Below are positions 34,641-49,150 of a stretch of 64,000 nucleotides of DNA, piece after piece (positions within the stretch are counted from its first letter, which is position 1; every line of letters starts with the position of its first letter). Source of the stretch: Eucalyptus grandis (Eukaryota; Streptophyta; Magnoliopsida; Myrtales; Myrtaceae); contig NC_052614.1 of NCBI RefSeq assembly GCF_016545825.1, positions 26,809,669-26,873,668 on the forward strand, in the 5' to 3' direction. A model generated the notes under the pieces. It was given only the letters and a program-made list of their open reading frames with translations. It was not told where the DNA came from and ran no database searches. The position numbers and the translations under genes are program-made.

Positions 34641-35095
34641 ATGGAGAGTAAGGACATCAAAAGAACCAAAATCCAAGAAGTGGGAGCTTATCCAATTTCC
34701 AACAAAGCCCAGACACTGCAATTCATCAACTCAGCCACACAGAAAAGGCGATACATCAACACATCCAGTATTTGGCAAAACACCTATGCAGCAGGAGTTT
34801 ATCCAAATTTCAGTTCTTCACCCTGTCCTGAAGATGATCAAGGACACTGCCCATCCACCAACCTAACCAAAGATAGATGTGAAGAGAACGTTGAACTCAA
34901 AAAAAGCTCAGTTAATCTACGTAATAATTGACCAACCTCATCGTATGTACCTTTCCTTAGACAACACCCTCAATCAAAGAGATCACTCGGTGAGAAAATA
35001 AGCTACTACCAATCCTTTGGATTATAAAATTCTAGAAACAGCTGGTTAAACAAAGAATAGGAATCACCGATAAATGAAAAAGTACACCAAAGGTT
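34640..35095 (-). repeat. Array link unit, superblock B
   Basis: Matches 58085-58615 and 45690-46150 ('catggagagtaaggacatca', 'caggagtttatccaaatttc'). No gene. Confidence 0.75.
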
Positions 35096-37760
35096 CTGCA
35101 CCAAAAGAAAACACATCAATCATGTGAATGAAATCCCTGTGTATTGTGTGAAGCTAGAGTTCAGGGGGGAAAAAGCAAGACAAATAACTTACAATATCTA
35201 CACGATTTACCAGCAATTGATCTTGGAATCGCAGCATGCATTAAAAGAATGAAGAGAAGAACAAACCAGAACTTAACGGCCTTCAAGCTTTTCGAGACTC
35301 ACTTTGGCAATCCCTACAATGGAGGATAGTCAATGATTATTTATCTTCCAAATACAAGAAATGCCAGTAAAATCCCAAATGAAAGACGATCTTGATAAAT
35401 GAAATAAAGATTATGGAGCTAGAAAGATTCATCACAGATTGAAGACGGTCCACATTGAACCAGAAGAGGTTTGCATCAAAGGAAAGAGCCAGGACATCAA
35501 ACCTCGCTAGTTCTCACACACCCTATCGTTAAAGCATGGCCAAAATATCAATTGATTAGGGACTGATCCATATAAATATACATGGAGAGTGAGGACATCA
35601 AAAGAACCAAAAATCCAAGTGGGAGCTTATCCAATTTCCAACAAAGCCCAAACACCAATATTCATCAAAACCAACACAGAAAAGGTGATGTATCATCACT
35701 TCTAAAATCTGGCAAAACACCAAGTGCATACACAGCAGAAATTTATTGAAATTTCAGTTCTTCACCCGGCCCTGAAGATCATCAAGGACAATGCCCATCC
35801 ACCAACCCAACCAAAGATAGATGTGAATAGATCGTCAAACACAAGAAAAGTTCAGTTATTCTGAGTAATAATTGACCAACCTCATCATACGTACCATTCC
35901 TTAAATAACATCCTCAATCAAAGAGATTGCTTCATGAGAAAAAAAGCTACTACCAATCCACCGGTTTATGAAAATCCAAAAACAGCTTGTAAAACAACAG
36001 AAAGATGGATCAATCCATCAATCACATCAAAGAAGGAGCGTAAACACTAATAATGTCCGTGATAACTCCTCAACAGCCATCTAAAGCATAGAAATCACCT
36101 GATAAATGAAAAAGTTCCAAAGGTTTCATACCAAAAGAAAACACATCAATCATATAGAATGAAAGCCGTGGTATAATCTGAAGCTAGCATTTTTTTTGGG
36201 GGGGGGGGGGGGAAGCAAGATAAATAGCAGGCAATATCTGCATGATTCACCAGCAATCAATTCTGTGATTGTAGCATATGCATTTTAAGAATGAAGAGAA
36301 ACAAGCCAGAACTTAGTGGACCTCAAGCTTTCCAGACTCACAAATGATCCCTAAAACAGAGGATAGTCAATGATTATTCATCTTTCCCAATAGAATCTCT
36401 AAAGAAAGAAGATCTTGTTAAATGAAATAAAAATTATGGAGCTCGAAAGAACCGTCACAGATTGAAGGAAGTCCACATTGGACCACAAGAGGTTTGCATC
36501 AAATGAAAGAGAACATGGCCCCAATCATCTAACCATAACCCAGAAAAAAACAGAAGCAGAGAGCAAACTTCATTCGAATCAATGACTGCCTAGAATCCAC
36601 TAAGTAATTGCTTGTCCAGTTTTGAACAATCATCAACTCAGCCCCGCAGAAGAACGCAATAGGTTGCCATTTCTCAAACCCAGCAAAACTTCAACCTGTA
36701 GAAGAATTAGAAATTGACGATAATTATCTCATTTCTCCCTGAAGATAATCAACTAAAGACAAACCTAAATCAAAATTATGAAAAGCCTATAAATCTTCGA
36801 AGTTTCAGTACTGCCAGAAATCCATGAAGCTGCTGATTCTCCAATTTTAAACAATCATGAACTCAGCCCCACAGAAGAAAGCACTTCTCAAAGCCCAGCA
36901 AAACTTAAACCTTTAAACGAATTAGAATTTGACGATACATCTCACCGCTCCCTGAATATAATCAACCAAAAGCAAAACTTTATTCAAAACTGCAAAAAGC
37001 CTAGAAAGCTTAAAAATTAGTCCATCGCCCATGCTGAAGATGTGAACAATAATACTTCAGAACTCAAACAAAGACTGCATAATAGATCATCACTCCTCCA
37101 AGAAGCCCAAACACCTTATATCATGCAAACTGACGATCTTCTATGTATTTATCCTCATTAGATGACATGCTCCGATGGAGAGATCGCCCTCTGAGGAAAG
37201 ATGCAACTGCCAATCCACCGCAAAATACAGAATCGTCTTGTTAAACAATTTAATGGAAAGATAAATCTATTGATGAGCCATCCACAACATCGCCTTATAA
37301 GTGAAAACACTACATATTATAACCTTTGGAAAAGTTTTGGCAAAAGGAAAATGTTACCACAAAAGAAAAAAAAAGTATGAAAAACATATATGTTTTTGGA
37401 AAAGAACCTATCCTGGAAGTACCAAATAACATAGAGAAAAAGAGCAATAAGTAACACCGAAATAATAACTCAGCATAAGAAATTACCATCTAGATGACAT
37501 CAATCTATCTAATATAAACTCAAAGTAAACCTGAGAGAAATTCTTCAAATAAACCAATTTAACATAGACACAAACTTCAAGCAGACATACACACCAAGTC
37601 AACAGAAATGCATATGCAAGAAACGTATTTCCAAGTGAGTGTGCAACAAAGTAAGTTGAAATGGAAAAAGTGATAAATAAGATGCAGAATAATTCCATTA
37701 AGGAAAAGGTCTTTGCTTTAGCCAATTTCTAACCATAAAAGAAAGAGAATTTAATGGTGA
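35095..37760 (-). repeat. Segment S2, superblock B
   Basis: Counterpart of 19800-22430 and 58615-61250. It contains the T8-G15 tract at 36190-36212. Confidence 0.85.
36190..36212 (+). repeat. T8G15 homopolymer tract
   Basis: Eight T followed by fifteen G, at a site where the other copies have different runs (see the finding on homopolymer hotspots). Confidence 0.85.
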
Positions 37761-37799
37761 TTTCCTTGCTTTTTTATGGGGTGAACACTAATGGATGCC

Positions 37800-39800
37800 A
37801 TAAATAAAAGCTTATCCCATTTCAAACAAAACCTGGTCTCCACAATTCATCCTCTCAGCCTTACAAAAAAGGCAAAGGATCAGCACTTCCCAAATTCAGC
37901 AAACCTTCAACCTAAAGCAACTAGGAATAGACGATTATCATCTCGATTCTTGCTACTAACCAAAGATAATTAATGAAAGAATGAATTTTAAAAAACAAAC
38001 GTTAGTGTCCATGTAGGAAATTATTAGAAGTTTTAGTTCAACACCCAGTACCCTAGTTCCACCAACCCAATAATATACTACCAAGGAATCGTTAGTCCCA
38101 AGAAAAGCTCGAACGCTTCATTCTATGCAACAATTGACCAAACCAATCACATTTACAGTTCCTTACATGACATCTTCGGAGGTGGAGATCAGTCCATCGA
38201 GACAAAAAGTTACTTCCAATCCACTAAATAACAGATCCAGAATCTGCTCAGAAACATCTAAATAGACCGACCAACCAATCAATCAATAAATAGTCAAAGG
38301 AGAAGAGTAAACCCTAATGACGTCCATGACAATGGAAAAGTCCCAAAGAGGCAACGAGAGAAAAAGAAATTAAGCTTCTGCAACGAGCCAGATACTTCAT
38401 AAATTAGACCAAGAAAGTAATCGGTGCAGCAACCATTAAAATGACAAAGATTACAAATGCAAATCGTAATAGATATCTGAAATATGTCATTCCAAATAAG
38501 ACCAAATTAACAATTAATCAAGGAACAAAAAGAAAAGAAGGATCAATAGCATTTTGGGTATGATGTCTCCTCCTAAGAGTTCTTCACAGAGGCTGTCAAT
38601 TGAGAAAGGAATGCATACACAATCATCGACGCAAGATGAGACTGAAGCATAAGGACACAATGGAGGCATATTTCTAGGAAGGGGACATAGGCAAGTGGAT
38701 TTGGATTGGATAGTGATTTGTTGTGGCACGTACACCCTGCAAAGAAAGAATCATCACAGATCATATGTTGGCCAAACTCCACCCCTCCAAAGGAATGAGA
38801 AAGTTGGTCCATGGAGCAATTAAGGATTGGAGGAGGAGCTAAACCAGCCACTTCCAATAAGGACCATCCCCAGATGAAAGAGATATGATCCAAGAGGAGA
38901 TAATCCACAAAGTCAATTCACCAAATAAAAAGAATCCAAAATAAGCAGGTAAAAACAATAACGCAAAGACCGATTGGTCGATCAATCACTGAGCATAAAC
39001 AAGACAATTCCGATAAGTACAGGCATCATCCCAAAGAGGCCAGGTGAAACCCTCAAGGATCTCCACAACAGGGGGTTTCTACAACCAGAAGAGGTTTGCA
39101 TCATAGCCAACCTACTTCTCGCAAACCTTATCATTAAAGCATGGCCAACCTATCAATTGATTAGGGATTAATCCATATATATACACATGGAGAGTAAGGA
39201 CATCAAAAGAACCAAAATCCAAGAACTGGGAGCTTATCCAAACCAATCACATTTACAGTTCCTTACATGACGTATACATCTTACATATGCTTTCTCCATG
39301 ATTTATTAGAGATCCACTTAGTGATCGCAGAACACAGATAAGTGAAAGGAGACGAGCTTAACTTTGGTGGACCTTTCCAGACAAGAAAGAACTCTGAAAG
39401 AACAGCTTGTCCTTCAAATTGATGCTTATGCAAAGAGAAAGAACCATTACTGATCCAAGACACTCCATATGAACTCGATGAGGTAAACTATTGCCTTTAA
39501 CCAAACTCTGACCTGCAAAGCAAAGAGAATATCTCATCGTTCCACCTGAACTAGAAGAAGACGGAAGTGGAAGAAAAGTTAGGAATTGGTGCTTAAGCGG
39601 CAAGGAAGAATATCACTGATCATAGAGACTCCATATGGAACTTGGCAATGTGAAGTATTGCCCCGACTAAACGCTGATCTTCAGAAGGAAGAGAACTAGA
39701 TCTGATCTTTGGGATTACCTAGAAAATAGCACAAGTGAAGGACAAGTTCCATTCAATCCAATAACTGCCTAAAATCCAAGAAATGGAAGCTCATCCAATA
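37800..39800 (-). repeat. Array units present in B, partly in C, missing in A
   Basis: 37800-38160 and 39240-39800 correspond to 61250-62140 in C, with 38160-39240 absent there. 38514-38747 is acceptor-linked block copy 5 (MYVPQQITIQ frame open, one of three copies where it is). Confidence 0.7.
38514..38747 (-). other. Acceptor-linked conserved block, copy 5
   Basis: Homologous to 22861-23092 with acceptor TTCTTTGCAG intact and frame open for 73 codons. Confidence 0.35.
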
Positions 39801-42290
39801 TCAAATAATTATCAACTCAGCCCCACAGAGAACGCGCGATCACTGTCAAAATGTCACCATCGCTCATCCTAAAGATTAAGACTCCTACATCATCAGCTCA
39901 ACCGAAAAAGTGCAAGATTAGATCATTGGTCCTCTAAAAGCCCCAATGTCTTGTTCTATGTAACCAACTCGACCAAGTAGCATTGTGCTCATGGTCCTCG
40001 AAGAACATGATCACTCCGGGGAAGGAAGAAGCCACAGCCAATTCATGGAATAGTGAATACCGAGAATCAGCTCATAATACAATTAAACGGAAAGATCGAT
40101 GGATGACGAAACAATCACCAATCAGAAGAGTGCAAACCCAACGATACGCATAACATGGCAGACTCCCAGAGAGGCGAGAATAACCTTCAGAAAATTAGCA
40201 TGCAAATCAGGCCAAATTAACAACTAATCAAGAAACAAAAAGAAAAGAAGGATCAAGAGCATTTTGGGTATGATGTCTCCTCCTAAGAGTTCTTCACAGA
40301 GGCTGTCAACTGAGAAAGGAATGCATGCACAATCATAGACGCAAGATGAGACTGAAGGATAAGGACACAATGGAGGGATATTTTTAGGAAGGGGACACGG
40401 GCAAGTGGATTTGGATTGGATAGTGATTTGTTGTGGCACGTACACCCTGCAAAGAAAGAACCATCACAGATCATATGTTGGCCAAACTCCACCTCTCCAA
40501 AGGAATGAGAATGGTTTTTCGCATCAATTGGAAAATTATGGGACTGGAGTACAAATTTCATTCAAACCAATAACTGCCTTGAGAGACAATAGAGCTTATC
40601 CACCCTCGGACAATCATCAGCTCGCAAAGAAAGCACCCCCGTCGAACGGCAAGACTCCAACCCGTGGGGGATCAAGACTAGAAGACAATCAAGTCCCAAG
40701 ATAAAAGACCAAAGAACAAATTTCAATCAAAACCAGTAAATTACAGCCTATCGCCTGAAAGACAACTTTCATCATCTCAACCAAAAAAAGACAGCTAAAA
40801 GATCATCAGACCTCCAAAAAGCCCAAACACCTAGTTTTATGAAACAAACTGACCGGTGTTGTTTTTTTTTGACATTTTCAAACAAACAGTTTCCCTCCAA
40901 GGGGAAGAAGCCATTGTGAATTCACCAAATAACAAAATCCAGAAGCCACTGGTGAAACAATAAAACGGAAAGATCGATGGATGGGTGGATCAATTACGGA
41001 TCATAGGAAAAGCTAAACCGAACACCCATAACGACATCCTCAGACATCAAGAGATTTCATCCAAGAGGAAAGAAGCCACTGTGAATTCACCGAATAACAA
41101 AAATCCAGAATAAGCTGGTAAAAAACAATGCAAAGATCAATAGATCAATTAAACAATAACTACCAAGAGTCGGCAAATCTTACCACGACCAAAATGATGA
41201 CAAGTGCTATCTCGCACAATCATTCTTGATTTTTTGCCAGCCATAACTTATTTATGCTATGATACAAAGTTGCACAAATTGCTCCACAAAGTGGGCAACT
41301 GACAATAGACAAATATGTCCAAAAGTCCAAAAGTACAAGCAGAATTATACAAGCTCCATAAGGTATTCCACTAGCTCATATACTGGCTAACGCTAGATGC
41401 CTCGTAAATAAAATTTTATCCAGAGATCACAGCCTTCCTTCTCCTTTCAGGGCCTATACGATATATCCTGCAGAAAAGGCTCAATTTCTTCACAAGATCT
41501 TCAACCCAGTTAGTTTTTCTTCGCAAGTTAAACATCAGGTTTAGCTCATACAACACATGAACAAAATGATAACAAGTGCTATCTGCACAATTCATGCTTG
41601 ATTCTTTGCCAACCAAAACTTACTTGTGCTATGATACAAAGTTGCACAATCTGCTCAACAAAGTGAGCAACTGAAAATGGACAAATATGTCCAAAAGTCC
41701 AAAAATACAAGCAGAATTATACAAGCTCCATCAGGTATTCCGCTAGCTTATATACTCATTAATGCTAGATGCTTCGTTTGTAAGCAAAATTTTATCCAAA
41801 GATTACAGCTTTCCGTCTCCTTTCGGGGCCTATACAATATATATCCTCTAGGAAGGCTCAATTTCTTTGTGAAGTCAATGAACCAATTTGTTTTTCTTCT
41901 CGAGTTCAACATCAGGTATAGCTCATACAACACATGAACCCTACCTTAAGCAACCTGTCCAAAGGCACCATCTCATTCAAAGAGCAAGCTTGTAAAAGTT
42001 GGCCAAAACATCCAATCCATCCACTCTATGCATGCCCACGAGCATCCTTGCAGATATAGTTTTGAAGGGACAAAATAGAGCCAACTTCCGCAGAAAACAA
42101 AGATAACAGAATAGGAGTTTTGGAGAAAATCAGGGGTATATCCATGCAGAGGGATCGTGCAAGCTGATGGCCTAGTAACTTTTCAACACACAAGCAATAT
42201 AAAACTAATTTGTCGGGCAAATTTATATCAACTGGAACTTCAATATAAAGAGAATCCCAACAAGAATGCTTCTACGGACTGCACCAAACC
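39800..42290 (-). repeat. Segment S3, superblock B
   Basis: Counterpart of 22470-24900 and 62140-64000. It shows CG-for-CTG differences at 40636-40670 ('cgtcgaacggcaagactcca' here versus 'ctgtcgaatctggcaagact' in A). Confidence 0.8.
40224..40457 (-). other. Acceptor-linked conserved block, copy 6
   Basis: Homologous to 22861-23092, acceptor intact, frame open for 73 codons. Confidence 0.35.
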
Positions 42291-43689
42291 AATTCAAAGT
42301 AGAAACAAATAATCTGCCATGATACTAAATATCGGCAATCAATTTCCATCTCACAAGGTAGAAGCATCTGATAAGTCAAACTGCCATCAATGTGTGCCAC
42401 CAAGTCACCAAGGAAAGCAACAACTAGACTTAGCCTTCAAACAGGACTCAATTGTAGTTTTATCTAGTGAAGTTCACAGAAAACGATTAGAGGACAACAT
42501 CATCGAAGAAAGAGACTTTGTGAACCGGCTCCCAAAATTAACCATTTACACCAAAAATACCTCCAAAAGAAGAAAAAGTAAAAGCCCCAAATGACCAAGC
42601 TAAGCAACAACTAGACTTAGCCTTGGAAACAACCCTCAATTGTAGTAATTTTTATCCATTAAAATCCGTAGGAGAAGATAGAGAGCAGGACATCATCAGA
42701 GAAAGGGACTTGAACTGGCACCCAAAATAAACCATTTATACCAAAAATGCCCTGGGAGAAGCAAAAAGCAAAAGCTTGCTAACTCAAATCATTCGCCTAA
42801 AAGTTAGTAAAATGGGTGAACATACTACAACACAAACCAGGTCAAATTCAGCGTGATTTGCAACAAAAGGACTCTAACCTACAACAGGAAGAGAACTAGA
42901 TGTTCATCGCATCTCCCCAAAAATAAAAAAATAAAATAAAAAAATAAAAAAGACCATCCCAATGGAAAGGTCCAGACATCGCTCATCACTCCAATCCATA
43001 AAGAAAAACAAAAATTCAGCATCTCAACTAAGCATAATTGCATTAATTAATAACCTCTTGCCTTCCCCAACTAAAGAACTAGGATTCTCTAACAGTTTCG
43101 TTCAAATTAGCATCCTCACACGGTCCTTAGTGGGATTGCTCTAAACTGGAACAAGCACCTGTCAACGACTGAATAAGTCCGCATAGCATGGAAGCCACAA
43201 AATTAGTTGATATGATCAGCGTTTGAACCTTAATAGCTTTGATAGACCTTTCTGTATAAAATCAGAGCTGTCGCCAACATTGTCCTGAAAAAAGACCTAG
43301 CAAGATGCTTCAAAATTCATGCCTTCAAAGGAAAGAGCAAAGCAAAAGAAACCAATCATAAGGCAACCGTTTAGTATCTCCCATTACAAGGAAGATGACT
43401 CCATACAGTAGAAAAATTAATTAGAATACCCAGCCAGATGCTTCCAAATTCATGCGTTCAAAGCAAACACCAAAGCAAATGAAACCAATCATAAAAAGAT
43501 CGATCTAAAAGGAAATATGCAACTGCCAATCCACCAAAATCCATATTCATCTTGATGAACAATAAAATGGAAAGATCAATCCATTGATGAACCATCCAAT
43601 GTCACTTTGGCAAAAGGTAAATGTTACCGCAAAAAAAAAAGCGGGAAAAACAAGTATTTTTTTTTGGAAGAGAACCTATCCTGCAAGTT

Positions 43690-43745
43690 CCGAAAGCGCC
43701 TTTCTCTCTATAATAAGGGTGCGTTCCGAGGTGTGAGAGAAAAAA
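43690..43745. other. Short foreign stretch in an array unit
   Basis: Between the usual 'cctatcctgcaagttcc' and 'ggcaacaggtc' the normal 'aaataacatagagaaaa' is replaced by about 50 bases including 'ataataagggtgcgttccga'. Its source is unknown. Confidence 0.4.
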
Positions 43746-46700
43746 GGGGCAACAGGTCACACCAAAATAACATCTCAGCATAGGAAATTATAATCCAGAT
43801 AACGTAAGCCTCATGAAATATAAACACAAAAGAAACCTGACAAAAAATTCTTCAAATAAACCAAATTTAACATCTATTCAAGCAGATACACACACCAAGT
43901 CAAAACAAATGCATAACAAAGAAACTTATTTCCAATTGAATGTGCAACAAAGTACGCTGAAAGGAAAAAGTCCCTGATAAATAACATGCAGGATAGTTCA
44001 ATCAAAGAAAAAGGTATGACATACAAATCAAAAGTTTCAATCCAATCCCAAAGAGAAAGTAGGCTCTAATATGCCAAAACAATGACTGGTATCAGCTACC
44101 ACCATCTGTTAAGAAACAGAAACAAAATAAGGAAGATTAAGAATGTAAATCGTGATAGATAACTGAAGTACGTCACTTCAAAAAAAGATACTACCAGTAT
44201 GCCCTGAAGTAAAACCGATTCCATTAGCAATAAGCCTTCACAATCCCAATGACCAAAGAAACCCTACAATTTTTTAGACATTCTCAAACAACCTCTTGCA
44301 CAGAAAGAACACGAAATTGACTCTTGTTCTGTACCAAAATAAAACACAGAAGTCGTGTGAAAGGGAAGGTGAAGCAAACTAGGTAATGCCAGGAGCCATT
44401 TCCACGATAGGGAAGAAGAGCATGACGCATGAATCTTAATACGATGTCTCCATGATTTACTAGAGATTTGATTAGAGATTGTGGCACACAGATAAGAATG
44501 AAGAGGAAAGAGCTAGAAATTGCGTGGACCTTTCCAGACAAGAAAGAACCCTGAAGAAGAGCTTGTCCTATCAATCAATTCTTACGCAGCAAGAAAGAGC
44601 CATCACTGATCACGGACACGCCATCTCGAAATTGACGAGGTAAAGCAATGCATCGACCAAACTATGACCAATAACTGCCTAAAATCAGAGAAGCAAGAGA
44701 TCATCCAATTTCAAATAATTATCAACTCAGCCCCACAGAAAACTCAACAGATCACCAGCTGTCAAAATCCAGTAAAATTATCAACTGGTAAAAGAAGCCT
44801 AAAATTTTTTCAAAATTTGAGTCCATCATTTGTCCTGACAACAAAGACTTCTGGATCATCAGCTTAATCACAAACAGTGCAAGATTGATCATTAGTTCTC
44901 CAAAAAGCCCACATCTCGTATTTGAGGTAACCAACTGATCAGTTGCATTGTTTTTATTGCCCTACAACATCCTGGACAAAATGATCGCTCCAAGAAGAAA
45001 CAAGCCACTGCCAATTCACAGAATAGTGAATATCAAAATCAACTCATAATACAATTAAACTTAGAAAGATCAATAAATGTCAATCAATCAATCAAGCAGA
45101 GGAGCGCAAGCCTTAACGATGGCCACAACATGGCAAAGTCCTAGAGACAGCAAAAGGATCATTAGTCCTCCGAAAAGCCTGAACATCCGTGTTTTATGAA
45201 ACAAACTGACCAATGTCATAGAATTCATCATCCTTGACATCCTCAGACAAGCAGTTCACTCCAAGGGGAAAAAAGCCACTGCCAATTCACCAAATAACAA
45301 AATCCAGAAGCAGCTTGTAAAACAATTGTAAAGAAAGTTGGTCCATGGAGCAATCAGGGATTGAAGGAGGAGACCATCCTGGGACGAAAGAGATATAATC
45401 CACGAGGAGATAAACCACAAAACCAATTCACCAAACAACAAGAATCCAAAATAAGCTGGTAAAAACAATAACGCAAAGGCTGATCGGTCGATCAATCACT
45501 GAGCATAAACAAGATAATTCCGATAACCACAGGCATCATCCCATAAAGGCCAGGTGAAACCATCAAGGATCTCCGCAAGGGGGTTTCTGCAACCAGAAGA
45601 GGTTTGCATCATAATCAACCTACTTCTCGCACACCCTATCTTAAAGCATGGCCAACATATCAATTGATTAGGGATTAATCCACATATATACACATGGAGA
45701 GTGAGGACATTAAAAGAACCAAAATCCAAGAAGTGGGAGCTTATCCAATTTCCAACAAAACCCAGACACTGCCATTCATCAACTCATCCACACAGAAAAG
45801 GCGATAGATCATCACCTCCAGTATTTGGCAAAACACCTATGCAGCAGGAGTTTATCCAAATTTCAGTTCTTCACCCGTCCTGAAGATGATCAAGGACACT
45901 GCCCATCCACCAACCCAACCAAAAATAGATGTGAAGAGAACGTTGAACTCAAGAAAAGCTCAGCTATTCTAAGTAATAATTGACCAACCTCATTATATGT
46001 GCTTTTTTTTTAGACAACATCCTCAATCAAAGAGATCACTCAGTGAGAAAATAAGCTACTGCCAATCCACTGGATTATTACAATCTAGAAACAGCGCATT
46101 AAACAACAGAATAGGAACCACCTTATAAATGAAAAAGTACACCAAAGGTTCTGCACCAAAAGAAAGCACATCAATCATGTGAATGCAATCCCTGTGTATT
46201 GTGTGAAGCTAGTATTCAGGGGGCCAAAAAAAAGAAAAAGAAGCAAGACAACATGCAATATCTGCATGATTTACCAGCAATTGAATGGACCTCCAGCTTT
46301 TCCAGACTCGCTAACAATCCCTACAATGGAGGATAGTCAATGATTAATCATCTTCCAAATTCAAGAAAAGCCAATAAAATCTCAAATGAAAGAAGATCTT
46401 GTTAAATGAAATAAAGATTATGGAGCTAGAAAGAACCATCACAGTTTGAAGACAGTCCACATTGAACCAAAAGAGGTTTGCTTTAAAGGAAAGAGTGAGG
46501 ACCTCAAACCTCGCTAGTTCTTGCACACCCTATCATTAAAGCATGGCCAAAATAACAATTGATTAGGGACTGATCCATATAAATATTCATGGAGAGTGAG
46601 GACATCAAAAGAACCAAAAATCCAAGAAGTGGACCCAACAAAGCCCAGACACCGATATTCATCAAAACCTAACTTGCACGTACCAAATAACATAGAGAAA

Positions 46701-47030
46701 AAGAGCAATAAGTAACACCAAAATAATAACTCAGCATAAGAAATTACCATTTAGATGACATCAATCTATCTAATATAAACACAAAGTAAACCTGAGAGAA
46801 AATTTCAAATAAACCAATTTAACATAGCCACAAACTTCAAGCAGATATACACACCAAGTTAACAGAAATGCATATGCAAGAAACGTATTTCCAAGTGAGT
46901 GTGCAACAAAGTACGTTGAAAAGGAAAAAGTGATAAATAACATGCAGAATAATTCCATTACAGAAAAGGTCTTTGCTTTAATTAATTTCTGACCATAAAT
47001 GAAAGAGAAAGTAATGGTGATCCCCTTGCT

Positions 47031-47052
47031 ATATTATTATTATTATTATAAC
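47031..47052. repeat. (ATT)n microsatellite
   Basis: About seven ATT/TTA units in a stretch that is a different simple sequence in the A and C copies of the same site. Confidence 0.8.
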
Positions 47053-47639
47053 TGGGTCAACACTAATGGAACCATTCACTGTCCAGAATGCAATAAATAA
47101 AAGCTTATCCCATTTCAAACAAAACCGGGTCTCCACAATACATCCTCTCAGCCTTTCAAAAAAGGCAAAGGATCAGCACTTCTCAAATTCAGCAAACCTT
47201 CAGCAATTAGGAATAGACGATTATCATCTCGATTCTTGCTACTAACCAAAGATAATTAATGAAAGAATGAATTTTAAAAAAGAAACATAAGTGTCCATGC
47301 AGGAAATTATTAGAAGTTTCAGTTCAACACCCAAGACTCCTAGTCCACCAAGCCAACATTATACGCCAAAGAATCATCAATCCCAAGAAAAGCTCGAATG
47401 CTTTATTCTATGGAACAATTGACCAAACTAATCATATTTACTGTTCCTTACATGAAATCCTCGGAAGTAGAGATTGGTCCATTAGAGAAGAAGTTACTTC
47501 CAATCCATTAAAAAACAGATCCAGAATCTGCACGTAAAACAACTAAATAGGCCGACCGACCAATCAATTAGTAAATGGTCAAAGTAATTGGCTAAGCAAC
47601 CATTGAAATATAGAAACAAAATAACAAAGATTAAGAATG

Positions 47640-49150
47640 CGAATCTTAATAGATATCTGAAGTATGCCATTCCAAATAAGAAGACATCAGTATGCATCAA
47701 GTAGAAGCAATTCCAACAGCAGTAAGCATTCAGTCCTGATAACCAATTGCCACTGACAGAGTCCAACCAACTCAAACAACCTCTCACACATAAAGAGCAG
47801 AAAAAAACCTCTTGTTCTAAACTAAAAGAAAACACACAAGTCATGCAAATAGAAAGGTGAAGCTAGGAAGGCAGTTCCTAGAGCCAGTCCCATGATAGGG
47901 AACAAGAGCATGACGTATACATCTTACATCTATCTACATTTTATGCAAAGACACGAGATATAAGGGAAAAAGAATATGCAAAAAGAACTCGAAAGAACAG
48001 CTTGTCCTATGAATTGATGATGCTTATGCAAAAAGAAAGAATGATTACTGATCCAAGACACTCCATATTGAACTTGATGAGGCAAACTATTGCCCTGACC
48101 AAACTCTGACCTGCAAAGGAAAGAGAACATCTGATTATTCCTCCTTAACATGAAAATAACAGAAGTGGAAGAAAAATTAGGAATTGATGCTTATACAGAA
48201 AGGAAGAACAAATCACTGACCACAGAGACTCCATATCAAACTTGGCCATGTAAAGTATTGCCTCGACCAAACTCTGATCTGCGGAAGGAAGAGAACTAGA
48301 TCTGATCTTCAAAATTAACTAAAAATAACAGAAGTGAAGGACAAGTTCCATTCAAACCAATGACTGCCTAAAGTCCAAGAAGGAGGAGATCATCCAACTC
48401 CAAACAATTATCAACTCAGCCCTACAGAGAGTGCAACAGATCACCAACTATCAAATCTTGTAAAATGAGTATAGAAGGTTGTCAAAATTTCAGTGCATCG
48501 CTTGTCCTAAAGACTAAGACTATTACATCATCAGCTCAACTAAACAGTGCAAGATTATATCATTAGTCCTCCAAAAAGACCAAATGTCTTGTTCTATGTA
48601 ACCAACTGATCAGTAGCATTGTGCTCGTGGTCCTCAGACAAACATGATCATTCCTAGAAGAAAGAAACCACTGCCAACTCACGGAATAGTGAATATTACG
48701 ATTGGCTCATAATGCAATTAAATAGAAAGATCAATCAATGATGAATCGATCACCAATTAGAGGAGCGCAAACCCTAACAATACCCATAACATGGCAGACT
48801 CCCAGAGAGGCGAGAGTAACCTTCGAAAAATGAGCATACAAATCAGATTGATGTAACTAATAATCAAGAAGGAAAAAGAAAAGAAGAAGGATCAAGAGTA
48901 TTTGGGGAATGATGTCTCCACTGAAGAGTGCTTCGCAGAGGCTGTCAACAGAGAAAGGAACCTATGCACAATCATAGACGCAGATGAGACTGAAGGATGA
49001 GGGCACAAGGGAGGGCTATTTCTAGGAAGGAGACACTGGCAAGCGGATCTGAATTGGATAGCAATCCGTTGTGGCACATAAACCTTGCAAAGAAAGAACC
49101 ATCACAGATCACAAATCAGCCAAACTCTGAACTCCAAAGGAATAAAAATG
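47640..49150 (-). repeat. Array segment paired with 25200-26640
   Basis: Counterpart of A 25200-26640. It keeps CAG/CTG at most sites where A has CG. Contains acceptor-linked block copy 7 at about 48880-49100. Confidence 0.8.
48880..49100 (-). other. Acceptor-linked conserved block, copy 7
   Basis: Homologous to 22861-23092. The acceptor reads TTTGCAAGG (one base extra), and the frame shifts after the proline-rich middle. Confidence 0.35.

Larger units (their letters stand above)
42290..47640 (-). repeat. Diverged array units unique to superblock B (part 1)
   Basis: 42310-43500 corresponds to 1-800 and 8550-9100. 43560-44900 carries units related to 26760-28300. 45120-45500 matches 57540-57900. 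45500-46700 matches 57940-59100. 46660-47640 is related to S2/S1 text. No gene-like frame survives comparison of copies. Confidence 0.7.
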
